Shown in pieces: positions 15,239 through 29,250 of a DNA stretch of 64,000 bases. The translations under genes and the position numbers were made by a program. Origin of the DNA: Brevipalpus yothersi (Eukaryota > Arthropoda > Arachnida > Trombidiformes > Tenuipalpidae); the NCBI GenBank assembly GCA_003956705.1, contig QZCP01000053.1, positions 1 through 64,000 of the forward strand, read 5' to 3'. The notes beneath the pieces are model-generated. The model saw nothing but the letters and a program-made list of their open reading frames with translations. It did not search any database and was not told the DNA's origin. Every line of letters begins with the position of its first letter. Within the stretch, counting starts at the first letter, position 1.

Positions 15239-15908
15239 TAACCATTTGTCTCTCTTCCCCTGATCATCATCACCACCATGACTACTACTACAACTACTAG
15301 GCCTGTGAGAGAAATAATGGAGAGAGAAACGCATACATACACATACGCACATAGATATTGGGCCGCTGAAATATTGGTCTACATGATATGCGCGCCCCTT
15401 TGTTGCGACAAACTGCCATCAATAAACGGATACTGTGTACATACACACACATACATACGTTATTCGACGTGATGTAGACAGCAATATTTTGTGTCCATTC
15501 TTCCTCTTCTCTTTCTCTCTCTCTTCTCTCTTCCATCCCATAGCATATATGTATACAAGCCCTCACACTACGAGTTAACCGGACGAGTCGAACATTGAGG
15601 CCGACCCGAGCCATCGAGCGTACTTTCTCTTCTCGTCCATACACACACACACATATCCAGACAAACCCCATTCATGAGACCACCGAATTTCCGAAATGGT
15701 GTGTGTATGGGGCAGGCCCGGGTCAATCCTCGGTGGTTGAGCTTCAAATTTAAGCTGCCTTTTCTTTTCATCTGTAATAATGTATTTAAATACACAAACT
15801 CTCTCTCTCTCTCTTTCATTGCTTCGATACCATTTAGAGAATGAGAGAGGGTCTCTCATACAATGGACATCGATATGACAGAAGTCGCTGGTTTTGGCTA
15901 GAATGCTC

Positions 15909-15946
<38 letters not shown>

Positions 15947-17021
15947 TATACGGGATGGCTTCTGCCAATGGCTCACTATGTGTGAGAACCAAGGCAAAAA
16001 GTTTTCGGGTTCCACTTTGGGATGGGAGGAGAGCGAGAGAGACTACTACTAGGACTGAAGAAAAAGTCGCTCAAATGGTATCCCAACACACACACATACA
16101 TAGCCATTGATCACGTCAATTTGGAATTGATTTCACGCTTTTCTCATGGTAAACATTTTCAATGAAGCCGATAAAATTCAAAACCAACATAGAAAGAAAG
16201 AGAGAGAGAAGAGAGAGAGTGAGAAAGAGGATGATTGAATGAAGGAGGGCGGAAGCGATGGTGTGTTTACTAATGAACTGATACTCACTTCATCGAAAGG
16301 AATCCGATCGGTCATGGCTCTTGTGTGTTTGTATGTGTGTATGTGTGTGAACGGGACTTGATGAGGCCATTATCACTGTGTGGCCTACGTTTAGTGACGA
16401 TCTTTGACTTGGCATCTTCTCAATCCTCCTCCTCCTAACCTGATTAACGGACTTGAGAGGCTGTCAGCCGAATGTTGTGATGGTCTGAAGATTGTATGGC
16501 TACAAAAAATAGTGATCAAAAAAAGAAAGGAAATCATCCAGCTTGAAGATATTCTGGTTAAGCATTCTTGGGATGAGCATCATTCTTGTGGCGATGATGA
16601 TTCTTATGGATGATTGCTTCGGTCATTCTATTGTTTATCGTGTTCGTCAAAGAAAATTCTTGATCTTGAGAGATGGAAGAGAAAAAGTCGAAACTTGTAA
16701 CAACTTTACGCGTTTCGAAGCGATGATGTTGACCACACAACATGTGTGTCATCACAACAATTGGGCTTATAGATGTATGTGTGTGTACTTCATGGTAAAG
16801 TCGACACGATTTGTGTTGGGAAGAGGAGCAAAAAAGGATGGATTTCATGGCCGAAAAAAGAATGATGATGGCCAGTTGAGCCGCGGTGGCAGGAAAAATA
16901 TTCCTCCAAATAAGACGTTTATCGATTGTATGAGACTCCAATCACATGTGAATACATGCATTTTCTGGTACTCTCAAGTTCACTTTTCTCAACAAATTAG
17001 AGTAAATTTGAATATATGTCC

Positions 17022-17586
17022 ACCCTTCTCAACGGTGGTCCTTCGATCGATTAGCTTAGATCTTCTGTTTTCTTTCCTCTCTTCTTCCTCTTCTTCTTCC
17101 TCCTCTCTTTCTCTTGACCAGTTGATGAACTGACTTCACATCCACTGATCTTGGTGCGCTCTACAAGCTCCACAAACACCGGCCACCGATAATTTTGACA
17201 GAAAATTTGACCAAATTTTAGGCCCGCTTTCTCGGCCTGCCCACAGGAACGATTCCCAAATTATCGCCTCCATTAGGCCGCCCGCAAGCCTCTGCAATCA
17301 CCTCGCGTCACTCACTCACCGGTAATCACAAGTCCACACACACACACACACACACATATCCACATAGCCATAGCTGCTATGTAGTGGTCATCGGAGTGGT
17401 CAAGAGTAGAGATCGGCTTGAGAGAGAGAGAGGAAGAGAGTTACTCGTTACAGAGTTACTAGAGAGCCACTTGCTGCTTGCTCATTCATCTCAACCTAGT
17501 TGCTTAGGTAAAAAGAGGAGAAAAATGTTTGTGTGTTGAGGCTTCTTTGGAGTGGTGAAGAGATCACTTTTTGTTTCGGTAAACAT
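17022..17586 (-). repeat. Left arm of a long inverted repeat (IR-L)
   Basis: This 565-bp segment is the near-perfect reverse complement of 29251-29817. Positions 17102-17335 are identical, base for base, to the reverse complement of 29495-29728 by direct reading. Outside that core the arms differ mainly by length changes in CA, GA and TTC runs and by a small insertion near 17441-17455. Homology stops sharply at the outer edge. The core is richer in G+C than its surroundings. Read on the minus strand it contains a consensus 5' splice site (CCG followed by GTGAGTGAGT). No transposase-like frame is present. Confidence 0.93.
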
Positions 17587-17640
17587 ATCAAGCAAGAAAA
17601 ATCGTTTTGTTTCTCTCTCTTACTGTTTTATTATTTTCTA

Positions 17641-17643
<3 letters not shown>

Positions 17644-17701
<58 letters not shown>
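17644..17701. repeat. (CT)n tract
   Basis: CT run of 58 bases just inside the inner edge of the left inverted arm. Confidence 0.98.
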
Positions 17702-17703
<2 letters not shown>

Positions 17704-18074
17704 TCTCACTCACTTCAACGGTTCATCAACTGGAGAGCTCCTCTTCAATTCTGACCAAACCAATCTTATTGTCATCTAAGATAGTTCCCATTACTTGAGA
17801 GAGAGAGAATGCAAGCATATTAGATACTAGACAAGAAGAATAATAATCAAACAACAATTCTACTTAAGAATTCGAGAGTACCACCAACGTTGAGGTGAGA
17901 ATATTGCATAGAATATACATTAGGCACCCTAGTAAGCGTATGTCTGATGGAATATCTTTGTTCAAATAGACTGATTCATGTGAAAATTTTTCTCTTATTT
18001 TCTTCCTCCACACTCTGAGGTACTTTATATCATGATCCAGTAATTAATTTTTTCTTCATTGCTCAAAAATTCTC

Positions 18075-18079
<5 letters not shown>

Positions 18080-18121
<42 letters not shown>
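18080..18121. repeat. (CT)n tract
   Basis: CT run of about 42 bases. Confidence 0.97.
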
Positions 18122-18123
<2 letters not shown>

Positions 18124-18942
18124 AATCTCAGATTTTGTCTACACTTCAAGTGTGTGTAAATTTTCTCATGAAAACAGGAGAATATACATATAGTATAATT
18201 TTGATCCCCAAGAGACACTTTTTCATCCTGTCAAGTGGCTTATAAATCAAGTCATATTCGCTTAGAACTCAACTATTTGAATTTATTCTTTCTCTATTCG
18301 ACATGATATGTTATATATAGAATCACAATTTTTCTTTCCTCTCTTTCGCTCACAGCAATCAATTACATCTAGTTTTGAATCACAAAGTAATTAACTCTTC
18401 TTCCTCTCTTTTAAAGGCTGATAGATGTGTATTGTCTAAAATACATGGACAAAAAATTTATCAAATTAGCATTTGCTCTTGTTTCTTGAGTTTTCAAAAA
18501 TCTTTTTACTATAACTCTTTCTCTTACACCTACATACTGTACACACAATATTTTTGCATTTAAATGACACCAAAGATATCTCTACTGAACACACACATTC
18601 CATTGGGATTATTGGTGTTAAAATTGAATGAAAGAATAAGAATGACATAGACAGAGAGAGAGAGAGAAAAAAAATTCAAATGCTTCACTAGAATGACTGA
18701 GCTTTATACACACAACATACACTATATTCTGAACATAAGTTGAATACAAAATTTAACTTGACAAACAAATTATTGTCATTCAAGAAGTTAGTTGCAAAAA
18801 AGCAAGGCTCATCTCATTTTTAAACAAGTTTCAACATAATCATATCACTTGATTACATGATCTCACTTTCATTTTCTCTCTTATATATATTCACTCGCAT
18901 CACTTGTACAGCATACCGTTAGGATGCTGCTTCATTACATTG

Positions 18943-18943
<1 letters not shown>

Positions 18944-18992
<49 letters not shown>
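18944..18992. repeat. (CT)n tract
   Basis: CT run of about 49 bases. Confidence 0.97.
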
Positions 18993-18995
<3 letters not shown>

Positions 18996-20003
18996 CATAA
19001 ACATCAGCCTATTCAAAATATGCACCATGAATGCTGAATTCATGAAATACTTGACTACACGATAGAGTGTTAAAAATAATACATCTTTTCTGGGTATTAA
19101 AACATCAAAATTGATGCAGTCACAGAGTGAGTGTGTGAGAGAGAAAGAAGAGGATGAAGAAGAGCTCTCTTACTAAAAATTGTCAGCTATATCTATGGCA
19201 TTTTCATAAATATATATAGTGACTTATTTCTTGCTCAAACTTGACGATATTTGATCTCTTTAACGATGTCAAAATGAATTGAGATTGATGATTATGCGTG
19301 AGGATGAAAATGATGCGATGATAATAGTATCAATTTCAGCCCGCTTCGCCTTTTTCTTCTTCTTCTTCTTCTTCATCTTCATCTCCAACATTTTTTCCAG
19401 CATTTTTATTCTTTCCTTCCTTTTCCTTCTGTTCAGATGATCGAAAGTAAGATCAAATATCACAAGTTGGAAAAGAGAGAGAGAAGCGCTAAATTGAGTG
19501 ACCTCAAAAGTGTCTCGTTCGAGGTGCATATATATTGGAAAGTTTTTTGTGGATCCTAATTCCATTGTGGACTCATACACACTTTTGGAAGAGGTGGAGA
19601 ATATTTTCATAAATATCATGGGCACAAAGAAAGTAAAGAAGCATTTTTTGGATGGCCTGGGCTGGCCAAGCGATTATGTGGATGGAGCATTCATAGCGGT
19701 GTTAACGTGGAAAAAATATCGCCCATTCAATAGAATTTGCGCACCAAAAAGGTGTCCTAATCACTAGGCTTAAAAGGTAAACCAATAAATAAATCCTAAA
19801 CCAGTGATCATGATCGCTATTCGGATAAGAATCACTTTGAACCATCTCAAAGCATGAGGCCACTCGATGAATGATACTCTCTCTCTCTTTCTTTTGCTTT
19901 TTTCATCTTCTTTTGCTTATCCCAACTTTCCATCGCTTTTTTGCTCAAGACTGTTCATCATGAATGTGATTTTGAAGGAGAGAGGATAGCAAATTATTTG
20001 TGA

Positions 20004-20006
<3 letters not shown>

Positions 20007-20071
<65 letters not shown>
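20007..20071. repeat. (GA)n tract
   Basis: GA run of 65 bases; inverted partner of the CT run at 20437-20503. Confidence 0.98.
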
Positions 20072-20075
<4 letters not shown>

Positions 20076-20433
20076 AAGAGGAGTAGCAATGAAAATTTTT
20101 TGATAAGAGTCAATCGTCAAAACGATCCTCAGCTATCATGATGATAATTACCAAATGATTGGCTAAGAATTCCAATCAGTCTAGCATATACATACACATA
20201 CACATGCAGTGAAGATGAAAATTTGCCACAACCATTAATTGACAGTGTTCTCGGTACCTGAAGCTGTTCAGAATTTTCTTCTTCTTCATCTTCTTCTTTT
20301 TCTTCCTCTCTTCGTTCCAGGAGGACTTACTCTCAACTAGTCACCAACCTGACTCATTTTCTGGTGAATATGTATCTGATTCAGATAAATGTTAAACATT
20401 GGTGAGAACTCAACTTTATCCCTCCTCATTCCC

Positions 20434-20436
<3 letters not shown>

Positions 20437-20503
<67 letters not shown>
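20437..20503. repeat. (CT)n tract
   Basis: CT run of 67 bases, 365 bp from the oppositely oriented GA run. Confidence 0.98.
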
Positions 20504-20506
<3 letters not shown>

Positions 20507-21236
20507 TGTCCATCTGAGAGAGAGAGAATGTCTCTTTGACTTTTAGTCCTCATGAGTGAAAAGAAGCATCAACAAACTTGGAACACTTAACTATTGCTCT
20601 TCTCTCTCTCTTTCTATCTCTGCCTGTTACCAAACCCAAGTGAATGCTTGTGATAACATCATGTGGCTGGTTGATGCCACATGATGAACAAGAAAGTTCA
20701 GAGAGAGGGCTCATACTAGCCTTAAGTTCTGAGGGTTGATGATGAACTGATGGAAACTCTCGAGATGAGGTTGCCTGTTCGATAAAGGAGAGAATAAAAT
20801 CGGATAGAGGATAATCACAGCTATTCTAAATATTTGAAGCTAACTGATTATAACTATCTCACTTACCTCCACTACGTATCATAGGTAATAAACAATTCAA
20901 TAAATATTCATGCTTGATCCATGACTTTTGAGAGGTCATGTTTGCACTGTAGATCTGTCTTTTTCTCATTCATTAATGTAATGCATTGATGAGTGCGCTC
21001 TCTCTCTATCTTCAGCTTATCATGTTCATTAGGAATTATCGTCAAATGATACGGCTTATTCGCACAGAATTACAGGTCCTCACATGCTTTTTTGGGGATC
21101 TTCTAACTTTTTATCATCACTATTTTGAGAGGAAGCAAACTTGATGAAAATTGCTTTCCACTCGATGAATAGTGTTTTACTTTTAGTGGTTCAAATTCTC
21201 TTACCTTGTTAGCATTCCATCTTTCTCTCATGAAAG

Positions 21237-21237
<1 letters not shown>

Positions 21238-21286
<49 letters not shown>

Positions 21287-21540
21287 NNNNNNNNNNNNNN
21301 NNNNNNNNNNNNNNNNNNNNNNNNNNNNNNNNNNNNNNNNNNNNNNNNNNNNNNNNNNNNNNNNNNNNNNNNNNNNNNNNNNNNNNNNNNNNNNNNNNNN
21401 NNNNNNNNNNNNNNNNNNNNNNNNNNNNNNNNNNNNNNNNNNNNNNNNNNNNNNNNNNNNNNNNNNNNNNNNNNNNNNNNNNNNNNNNNNNNNNNNNNNN
21501 NNNNNNNNNNNNNNNNNNNNNNNNNNNNNNNNNNNNNNNN

Positions 21541-21602
<62 letters not shown>
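21238..21602. repeat. (CT)n tract containing an assembly gap
   Basis: CT repeat on both sides of 254 Ns (21287-21540). The real length and content are unknown. The gap lies between the two inverted arms, so the relative orientation of the arms depends on scaffolding across it. Confidence 0.97.
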
Positions 21603-21604
<2 letters not shown>

Positions 21605-22614
21605 ATGATAAGAATATTGGTTACACTTTTATCGTTTTCTCTTAACTTGCCCATTAGCGTCGTCTGTCGGAAATGGTAGATAATGTTAAGTAAACCAGAA
21701 TATTGACCACTATAAATCGAGAACATTCCCTGTCTATCTTCTTCACTTACTGTCTGATAGTGATCACATTCATCATACATATATATCATTGTATGAGTAG
21801 ATGATGATTTGAACAAAAATTTCCTTTCTTTTTCACCACTTCATTTTGACAGCAAAATTTGAATTACTTTTTTATGCTGAAATTGACATGAAATGCGAAA
21901 AAAACTATGTCTCGATTTGGCCTCTCTCTCTCTCTTCTCTCTACTCATACCACTCGTTGCTGTTGCTGTATCATCATCAAAATTCCACTTGCTCATAATC
22001 GTCCAGATCATCTTAGTGGTCGCCGTTTGGCCTAATGAATGGTCAGACAATAAGCAGTCACATATGGTGAATGGTGATTGCCCGAATGATGATTACTTTG
22101 AGTACTGGTTACTCACTAAGATGGATTGTGATTATGAATGAGAGAGAGAGAAGTGAACACAGATATGCTTCACATCAGAAGATTACATTCAGCGTTCACC
22201 TGAGAAACGCTTGTATAATGTCCAGAATATCGAGTTGATGTGGTCATCAGCCGTATACATACACATACGTATATATACGACTGATGGTTTGTTCACTTTG
22301 TACTTGTGTTTCTCAATTTCTTTTCTGTATTATACAACGTTTTTTGATAAACACACACAATAACACCGGTTGTTATGGTTGTTTACAGGATAAGGCACAA
22401 GTTTTTCGAAGCGAGGAAGAAGAGGAGGAAGAAAAAAAGCGAAAAAAGAGAGAAGAAGAAAAGAATAAAGCATGTGAGATGGGTGATTATCATCATCTTC
22501 GCGACGATGCTTCACCACCATTATTTTCTATCTTTTAGGGGCTTCAAATTTTGCAGAGCATTTTAGATGCTGTGATTATCCAGTCTGAGAATCCAGTTGT
22601 TCAGAGAATAGAAT

Positions 22615-22650
<36 letters not shown>

Positions 22651-23176
22651 TTGTGCGCGCCTTTTTTTCGCCAATCTTAAAGGTTTCCCTTTTTCATTCG
22701 GACACACACACTTAGTCGATAGGTGTTTGTATAGGAAAGATGATGAAATGTATGGTAAGATCATGTATCATTAGATATATAAAAAACGATGGATATCAAG
22801 ATGGTTTTCCGGGAAGATAGAGAGAGAGAAAGAGAAAGAGAAAAAAGAGGGTAAATATAAATGTATATCAAAAAGCATTTATATATAAAAGTGACCATTG
22901 AAATGATCATCATTTTTTTCGGTGCTCTATTCAAAGTGGCTCACACCAGGACTGGAATGAAAACTGCGTTTTTTATCTTCTTGAACAACTCAAATGCCGA
23001 AGTGTGCAGACTGGATTCTCATTCGATATGCTTTTCATGCAATTTATAAACACACATACACTAAGCGAGCACCTCCTTTCATCACCATAAATTATATCTA
23101 CCTAATATTCTGAATCTATTGCAATACAATCTTCTCTCTCTCTCCTCATCACTTTACCGCCTCCCATTCGGCTATT

Positions 23177-23214
<38 letters not shown>

Positions 23215-26200
23215 CTATGCTCACCTTCTATTAGTTGAAATAAGAAAGAAGCATACATCCTGGAACATGCTGTACTTGCATGCTTTACCTTTCCACCGTT
23301 ACTCAAGCAAACATTACAATATTCAAGTTACTCGAGCTTGCCACGCGCTTATGCAAATGATACTCTCTGCCAACATAAACTGTACTTTGCTGTTCTTTTT
23401 TTTAGTTTGGTCTTTTATTCCTGCCGCTCTTTTTCATCACTTAATTAGGGAAGATAGAGAGAGAGGGAGAGAGAGAAAGGAATAAAAATTCAAGCATCAG
23501 CAGGATATTATCAGCATCATTTTCATCATCATCACAATACAAAATCAAGCAAGTTATATCAATTCTTGTCGGCCACATTTGCCATAAGAGACAACCAAAT
23601 TGATGCTCAAAAGCCGCGAAAATGAGTTCATGGGGCATCAAAGGTGGCCCACTGAGTAAGTGGGGTGAGGCAAGTGGAGAGGAAAGAAAGATTGTTAAAT
23701 CATATTTCAAAACTGATTTTGTGTTGTTTCCACTTCCGTAACATGGAACCAGAGAAAGCCTGGAAGGTTCCTGCAAAAAACTAAGAAAAGTAATAAAACT
23801 CACACTGTAAGCCTAGAGTTTCCTTTTTCTTCATACAGAGAAAGAATCACTATACTACTGCTTGAAATACACTCCTCTCAGCTTATGACTGAGGAGCAAG
23901 AGGAAAGTTATCAGCAATTTTTGAAAAGTAAAGGAATTCATTCTCGATACTTACTCTACTTGCTCTCCAGGATCATGTAATCGCTTTTGTTCTCAGCATG
24001 AAGCATTTCTTGAATGATGAGATTATCAGAATTTCCAATGGCTTTTCATGTTCAACTTTCAACATTCCACTGTTGTTACTACTACTACTATTACCATTTT
24101 CTAGAGCAATTGTCGCTAGTCATTAAGAGGAATTGATTGTAGTAATCCAGGAGGAAAATTTTCCTCTACGATAAAATGTTTGAAAGTTTTCTGGAAAAAT
24201 TTTTCAAAATACGAAGGAATAAATCTCATTTCCGGAAATAAACTGCCTCCAAGGGGAAATCCTATGCTATTCTTTGACTGGTTGACCATTATTTTGCCAG
24301 TTGAAAATGTATGGTTCCGATTTGAGATAAGAGGTACTCGTAACATTTGAAGTAAAGTAACTGGTGGATGAATTTTACTTGGCCATCCTAATATCAGGAA
24401 CCTTTTTTCTTTTTCCCAATAGATCCAAATCTTCTGAACATCATGTAGGATCGTTTTATGGCCACTGGTAGAGGACATGTTTTCTGTAGAACATGCCTCA
24501 AAGGATTCTTTTCGTATTTCGATTTGATCCACAGGAAATTCCAACAACATACCATGAAAAGTAGAAAAATATACGAATGTTCTATTTTATTCTCCGAGAT
24601 CAAGAAAGACAACCTTTCGGGAAATTTGATTCCCAAAAAAATGTTGTTCAGTAGACATGTAAGACAAACCGAACACGAAAAAGCAAGGAATGTCTGTTGA
24701 ATTGTTCATACTCTCTCTATCTCAAGTATAATACATGGACATCGGAAACAGGACTCGGAAACAGATTGGTTGAATATAAAACCAATTGAAAAGTATTGAA
24801 TATGTCCATACATATATATGAGGATTCAAATCAGCTCTCAAAAAAATATGACTGAATAAACTTTCTTTGTCGAAGGTCAAGAAGAAAAATGACCTTACAT
24901 CAGATGGATTGAGCATCATTCCGCCTCCGATCATTGTGTGAATCATGATGACAAATGAAAAAATGTCAATGATCCCTGATTTTTGGCCATCTCCTGGGGA
25001 AGTGGAAGAAGGAAGAGATACCCATGAACTTCTGATGATCTCACTTTGGTACACTCATCAGTATGGACGATTAGAGTTGCCTGCAGTAGTCGTGAATCGT
25101 GTGATGAAGAAAGAGAGAAAAACAGATCAATGTTGACGGAGTGCAAGCTATTCGTAAAGCTTATCGCTACTTGTGAGCTCTCACCAGTGTCTGTGGTCAC
25201 TGGTATCGATGTCATCAGAGGAATTCAGAGAGAAAAACCCAAGTGATGATCATGAGCCAATGATGCTGGATGAGAGAGGGTGTAAGGAGGAGAGAGAGGT
25301 AGAGATGCTGAAAGGAGGAAAAACGAGTAGTACTCAAAGATTAGATTTGCCACAGAGGAGAAAGAGTGGGTGAAAGAGAGAGAGCTGCGTCATCAATATC
25401 AATTTGGTACCACAAGCGTTTCCCTAATAAGTTGACCAGTGGTCACTCATAATTGTGCTCTGCCCACCAGAGGTTTGAGAGAGAGAGAGAGCTGCTCTTG
25501 TCATTGGTAGTTAGCTTATTGCAAAGTGATTTATAGTAATCCGAATGAGTGTTTTCACCTAATAATGCATCCTTTCGATCAGAAAGGCATCCAAAAAGCT
25601 CAGGACCTGGCCAAAAGGAATCAAACCTCAGTATAAGAGTAGGAGAAAGAAAGAGAAAAGAAAAATATAAGAGCACCAGTGCTCTGGCATGGACCAATGT
25701 TTCAATGCCCTCTGTTGCCTGAGTGTCACTGTTTTCATGATGATAGATGACCACTTTTATATATAGGGCTCTGTGTGAATACCTTAGATGAATCAGGTTG
25801 ATATCCATTTGTATTCTTCCTTTCCATCTTGATCATTAGACCTTTTGGTAGACGAAAATCGATATACATCCTGATGACTTTATCTTTTGTTCCTTACCGT
25901 GTACACAGTGATACTAGATTTTTGTAAAAGGAATACATCTCGTATCTTTTCTCCTCCTTACACGTATCTGATTTGCTCAGGTTTCCATCATGGGGGGTTG
26001 GAATGGATAGTTGATGCATGCATATTGCCTATGTGTGTGAGTATGTGTGTGTGTGTGTTGAGAGGCAAAATATCTTGGAATCGGCTAACAAATCATCAGG
26101 ACTGTAAAAAGGCACTAAAATTGTCAGACAAAGGCCATAGATTACCACATGTTTAGTGAACCTGTGTGTTTTTCGGCAATTCCTTGCAATTCCCATGAGA

Positions 26201-29200
26201 TTGAATGCTAAAATTGCCCTTAAAAGTAGCCGATCACTTTCGGGACTCCTTTTTTCCCTTCTCATGAGCCATCCTTCAGGCGATGGCCATGTTGACCCGA
26301 ACTACAACGGGGAGTCCAAAGAAACAGGTAAGATAAGCTTCTGAAACACGGTAGCACATATTCACTTAACGAACTTAGGGACTTTGAGAGGAATCCGGTG
26401 TATGGTGAGCACCGGAAGGCTTGTTTTCAAGGGGGATCCATTCTTTGAAAAATATTAGACCAAGTGGTCTTGACACGCTGCCGAAGTATTGGGCATTATG
26501 TAGATGGTTAAGTGGGACCAAGAGGAGAGAGAGAGAGAGAGAAAGAAAGAGAGAAAATAAAGGAAGAAAACCCTTCGTTTCAAGTCACAAGGCTAGATTG
26601 GAGACCCGATAAGATGGCCGGTGGTCCAAAGGTCCGAGATGTCCAAGATGTCCGAATGTCCAAGTGGATAAGCCTTTTTTTCAGGGGTCCAGCTTGAGAC
26701 TTACATGGAAATAAATCATAAGAATGACCTGTCGATCACTAGAAGCCGCTCGTGTCTCAAGCTATCGGATCGGATTTACTTCTTTCGGATGATCAGTGAT
26801 CCATTGTTAAGCCAGTTATTGTGTCAAAGGATCTTGACGGAAAAAGCAGAGTAAAACCAATTTGAATGGTATCGAAAAATGAATGATAGAGAGAGAAAAA
26901 AAGAGAAAAAGGTAGTCAAAAAAGATTTTCCTCAGAATATGCACATTGATTGCCGAATGTTTGCCTAACTGGGGGTTGTTGTTTTTCGGTACAAAAACAA
27001 TCATTTTAATATCTGTGAGTGTACATTCCAATTTTGGAATGGACCAATTTTCGATGAGGTGTATTTTCGTGTGTCAATTTAGGATCCAAAATAGTTGAAA
27101 ACAATAAGTTTGTGTACAGTCTGACAAAGGCCTCGAGGGAGAAGCGGCTCATTTGCAAATTAAAGGGTTAAACAAGGAGCCAAAAGCTCATTACTTGAAT
27201 GTCACCCTTTACTTACATCCAACTATTGCAACTTTCTCTCTCTCTCTCTCTCTTTTCTAGCAAGTGTTTGTTGCTTTTGAGGGGTCATTCTTGACTATTG
27301 AGCATATTCTTTCGTCTGGACATTGTGGCCGATGGAATACTTTTCCTTTTCTGTTTTCTAGCACACATAGAGACACACAAAATTAACTCACTTTGTTTGT
27401 TCCTTTTTCTGGTTTTACGTTCTATTTTTCCATCCCTTTTTCTTGGCATCAATTTGTATTCAGCTCACTATGACCTATCATTGGGCCTAAATTTCTGTGA
27501 AATAAGGCCCACAGTCTCAATGCTTGATATTCTTTCTTTTTCTCTCTCTCTCCCTCTTACTTTCAACGTTTACCTTGGCACACACATAGAGACACACAAT
27601 TTTCGGCCACCGTGTTAGAATGATGAATCTAGGGGCGGAAAATAGGCTTCGGTCAGTGAAAGAGCGGAAAAAAAAGTGGGCGGAATAGCCATGAGGAATC
27701 GATATATATAAGCTCATCCACATACACATGCAAGGCCAATTCATGAATTCTCATTCATCCCAACTTTGTCCTACTGGCCATCAGCAACATGACCACCAAA
27801 TATTTCGAATGAACTACATGAAGAGACCTTTGCACACACATACACACATGGATGACATTTACTCAATCTTTTCTGGCTCTCTATTCGCCTTCTTCTTCTT
27901 CTCCTCCTTTCATCATCAGACCTCATCATGTCATATGTGGAGGAATGAATGTCGAAAGTAAAAGATATCCAGTGAGAGAGGAATTTTTTTCTCCTACCAA
28001 ACATCATATGGAATGAGTTTTTCTTGTTCAGATGGAATATAATTTCCTGAATTCAACCGAACAAGTGACTCATGATGTTCACTGTATGTGAGAAGAAGTA
28101 TGGTACATGGAAGTAGAATATTGGATAGGAAAAGCTGACATGGACAAGCAGAAGTAAACATGATGTCCAAACAGTGAACGTTAGGCTTTGTAATCGTCGT
28201 TGCTTGACAGAGAGAAGAGAGAGAAAATATCCTCATGTCATGAGTAAAGCAATGAACAAGATGATGGGATTAAAGTTGTGACATGAATTCCCAGAAGCAT
28301 TTCCTTCTCTTTTTCTTCTTCCTCTCTTCTCTCTCCTCTTCATAGTCCATAGTCCAATGAAAGTCACCATCAAAGATCATCCAGTGAATCCTTTGAACAG
28401 AGAGCGAGAGGGAATCATAGGAGAGATAGCATAGAGTATTCCTAGAATACACATTAGAAAACAAGACAGAGTGTAGAAACACTTGGATGACACTGATATC
28501 CATTTGGGAGAGAGAGGCGACAATCTGATGCCTTATGGTTCGATTTCATTGCTACATGATTACGGCAAACTTGATCCCTTTCCTTTGACAAGACGAAACA
28601 TTGTCTCAACTTGTACGTTTCTCATACCAAACAACACTTCTTCTTATACCGCCCAATGTTCATGATGATATGGTCAATACGCTTGAGTCACTGTTATTCC
28701 GAGTGTTATTTATCATGTCCTTTCTTCATTGCTTTTCCAACAGCATTTTCTTGTACTGTGTATGTGGACATTGCAAGGAATTGAGTGGAAGAAAATTAAA
28801 AATAATAATCTTACAGCCTTAGCAAAGTGTCAAGCGATGATCATTTCGATCCATACAAACGATTTTTTCCATGAGCTAATAAATAAATTATCGGATATTG
28901 ATCAATCGATTTGTGGTATAAACTACTAGCATTCATTTACGATCCAGGAAGTCTGGTGGAAGAGGCAGTTCAGATGATTCTTCACAATATAATAACCTAA
29001 CCAAAACTACCAATACTGATACCTGCATTCATTCTCTGATCATTAGTTATTTGCTTAGCCGAAATTTCCAGCATCTATACCAATGAGTCAAGCATATGAA
29101 AGTGAGTGGCTTTTTTGCCTTTTCTTATTAGTTTTCGCTGAGAGGGAAAATGTTTTACAAAAAATCAAAGTTCTGATCATTAAAATGAGTTGTAGTTAGA

Positions 29201-29250
29201 AAACAAATCATTTTACCAAAAGAGAGGGAAGATAATTTTCGTGAATTGAA

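Larger units (their letters stand above)
17587..29250. other. 11.7-kb spacer between the inverted arms, no gene recognised
   Basis: The spacer holds many GA/CT tracts and one assembly gap. Around 24.1-24.7 kb a stretch free of GA repeats carries overlapping open frames on both strands (144 aa minus, 80 aa plus), but neither matches a family I know. A GT-type donor in good context occurs at 26326 after a short open frame. No polymerase, integrase or transposase was seen, which argues against a Polinton-like or other large terminal-inverted-repeat DNA transposon. Confidence 0.6.

Noticed and set aside
16543..17133. 196-aa plus-strand open frame overlapping the left inverted arm
   Set aside because: The C-terminal part is polypyrimidine translation, the right arm does not preserve the frame as coding, and no domain was seen.
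26156..26344. Short frame ending near a good GT donor (26326)
   Set aside because: No partner acceptor or downstream exon could be identified; an isolated donor-like motif is expected by chance.
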